Shown piece after piece: positions 7,117-7,887 of a stretch of 7,887 bases of DNA. Within the stretch, counting starts at the first letter, position 1. Every line of letters starts with the position of its first letter. This stretch comes from an uncultured Collinsella sp. GTDB taxonomy: Bacteria; Actinomycetota; Coriobacteriia; Coriobacteriales; Coriobacteriaceae. The notes below the pieces were generated by a model that was given only the letters and a program-made list of their open reading frames with translations, did not search any database and had not been told where the DNA came from. The stretch lies in NCBI GenBank assembly GCA_934650975.1, contig CAKUFW010000088.1, positions 1 through 7,887 on the forward strand, written 5' to 3'. The position numbers and the translations under genes were made by a program.

Positions 7117-7656
7117 CTATGCTCCTAGCGTATCTTGCGAAGCATCGCCCAGGTGCTCCGTCAAAGCTGAATTTTGAAGCTGCTCTAGCTCATCCAAAAC
7201 CGAGCGAGCCTCTTTAAATGTTTGTGCAACGCGCTCCTTGGTGCTCACCTTTTCTTCCTTAGGCTTTGGTCGAGCATCCTCGGTGATCGCAATGGCATTG
7301 GCTACGGCCAAATCACCCGTCAAGGTAATAGAAAGCGCAACTTCAACGACACCCAACTCTTGGGCAATCTCGAGTGCTCGACCCGAAAGCACTGCTTTAG
7401 GCTTTCCGAGCTTATCACGCGTTACCGAGACGTCTTTGCGCCCGACGCCCTGACTAAAACCCGTACCAAGAGCCTTGAGAACCGCTTCACGAGAAGCAAA
7501 ACGGCTCGCATAGTGCGCCGCAGGACGCGATGAAGCATCACAATATGCGCACTCTTCTTCAGTAAACACACGCCGAGCAAACGACGGCGTCTTTTCAAGG
7601 ATTGATTTCATGCGGGAAATCTCGACGATATCAACGCCGATACCAGCTTCAGCCAT
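7117..7656 (-). CDS. acpS: Holo-[acyl-carrier-protein] synthase with a C-terminal extension
   Basis: The enzyme moves 4'-phosphopantetheine from coenzyme A to a serine of acyl carrier protein, switching on fatty-acid synthesis. GIGVDIVEISR (5-15) carries the Mg-binding Asp9; FTEEE (31-35) and RFASREAVLKALGTG (52-66, with Glu57 and Lys61) complete the active site. LGKPK (83-87) and LSITLTGDLAVANAIA (108-123) close the domain. The core ends near residue 127, the usual AcpS length (about 120-130). A further 50 or so residues follow, rich in Lys, Glu and Gln, with a likely helix around 138-163; their function is unknown. ATG 7656 is chosen because GGAGG (7662-7666) sits 5 nt before it; the in-frame ATG at 7668 overlaps that ribosome site and is unlikely to be used. 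It is the first gene of the operon. Confidence 0.94.
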   Translation of the reverse strand: MAEAGIGVDIVEISRMKSILEKTPSFARRVFTEEECAYCDASSRPAAHYASRFASREAVLKALGTGFSQGVGRKDVSVTRDKLGKPKAVLSGRALEIAQELGVVEVALSITLTGDLAVANAIAITEDARPKPKEEKVSTKERVAQTFKEARSVLDELEQLQNSALTEHLGDASQDTLGA

Positions 7657-7661
7657 GTTCA

Positions 7662-7666
7662 CCTCC
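7662..7666 (-). promoter_or_regulatory. Ribosome binding site that fixes the acpS start
   Basis: GGAGG on the - strand with a 5-nt spacer (TGAAC) before the ATG at 7656. An upstream in-frame ATG at 7668 lies across this site and would have no ribosome site of its own, so the shorter start is favoured. Confidence 0.8.
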
Positions 7667-7685
7667 ATATTGCACAGACTAAGTT

Positions 7686-7715
7686 ATTTTAGCCCGTTAA
7701 CGGAAGATGCGACAA
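7686..7715 (-). promoter_or_regulatory. Candidate sigma-70-type promoter of the acpS operon
   Basis: On the - strand, TTGTCG (7710-7715) and TAAAAT (7686-7691) are spaced by 18 bp, resembling -35 and -10 boxes. Transcription would start near 7679, leaving a leader of roughly 20-25 nt before acpS with the GGAGG site in it. A perfect 10-bp palindrome, CCGTTAACGG (7694-7703), lies between the boxes and could be an operator, though it is short. It is the only good promoter candidate in the gap between the rRNA terminator and acpS. Identified by eye only. Confidence 0.5.
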
Positions 7716-7763
7716 ATGAGGGTCATAAAACACAGCGAGTTTGTTAGATCAGGCTTTAAACGC

Positions 7764-7793
7764 AAAAAAGGGGGAGGCCGCGAGGCCTCCCCC
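7764..7793 (-). terminator. Intrinsic terminator of the upstream rRNA operon
   Basis: On the - strand a perfect 10-bp stem, GGGGGAGGCC paired with GGCCTCCCCC (7784-7793 and 7770-7779), closes a 4-nt loop (TCGC). It is followed directly by six T residues (7769 down to 7764). It lies about 40 nt past the 5S rRNA end, so it should stop rRNA transcription before the acpS promoter. Confidence 0.95.
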
Positions 7794-7830
7794 TTCTTCG
7801 ATTCAAGCGTACGGCTCGGTGCCGTCCACC

Positions 7831-7887
7831 GGTCAGCGGCGCCCTGGCCTCCCACGGGCTGACCCCGCAGTACTCTCGGCGCGATGG
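7831..7887 (-). rRNA. rrf: 5S ribosomal RNA, 3' half (cut by the window edge)
   Basis: Read on the - strand, the last 57 bases match the 3' half of bacterial 5S rRNA: the GCGCCGAGAGTACTGC stretch, then GGGGTCAGCCCGTGGGAG (the helix IV/V region) and the closing CGCCGCTGACC, which would pair with the 5' end of the molecule outside the window. The exact 3' end is uncertain by a few bases (about 7829-7832). A strong terminator follows about 40 nt downstream. Its position suggests that the 16S and 23S genes lie to the right, beyond the window, on the same strand. Confidence 0.88.

Noticed and set aside
7285..7335. AcpS lacks the S-x-S-H motif seen in B. subtilis-type enzymes (reads LSITLTGD)
   Set aside because: The recalled E. 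coli AcpS sequence also lacks that His in the matching stretch, so this is family variation and not evidence of lost activity.
7811..7825. Small hairpin (ACGGC/GCCGT) between the 5S rRNA end and the terminator
   Set aside because: A 5-bp stem could be a processing signal, but this is common by chance in GC-rich DNA and there is no further support.

Overview
The window looks like chromosomal DNA from a high-GC, Gram-positive-type actinobacterium. The best fit is the class Coriobacteriia (Collinsella or a close relative). This rests on the gene order acpS, nnr, alr, tsaE, tsaB-rimI-tsaD (the actinobacterial order), the fusion of TsaB, RimI and TsaD into one protein, the G+C-rich codon use and the 3' end of the 5S rRNA. 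The genus is an inference; no database search was possible.

Layout. At the left edge, on the + strand and visibly richer in A+T than the rest, is a Phd/YefM-type antitoxin gene (10-285) overlapping a RelE/ParE-type toxin gene (269-583). The toxin gene is broken by one in-frame TAA at codon 42. Next is a 249-base convergent intergenic stretch (584-832). It has no convincing gene but holds a 135-bp structure: a perfect 33-bp inverted repeat (686-718 / 788-820) enclosing a terminator-like hairpin (734-770). From 833 to 7656 everything is on the - strand: six tightly packed genes read right to left as acpS, nnr (NAD(P)HX epimerase/dehydratase), alr, a family-4 Fe-S uracil-DNA glycosylase, tsaE, and the tsaB-rimI-tsaD fusion. 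Gaps run from 12 nt down to 0, with one 14-nt overlap, so they are almost certainly one operon. A candidate promoter (7686-7715) precedes acpS. Beyond it, at the right edge and also on the - strand, are a strong intrinsic terminator (7764-7793) and the 3' half of a 5S rRNA gene (about 7831-7887), so an rRNA operon ends just upstream.

How the genes work together. The operon is housekeeping. AcpS activates acyl carrier protein, Nnr repairs damaged NAD(P)H, Alr makes D-alanine for peptidoglycan, the glycosylase removes uracil from DNA, and TsaE plus the fusion protein carry most of the t6A37 tRNA-modification machinery (the TsaC/Sua5 partner is not in the window). No wholly new system is evident. 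The most notable points are the three-domain fusion, the long perfect inverted repeat behind it, the toxin gene split by a TAAATG junction, and the unusual C-terminal tail on AcpS.
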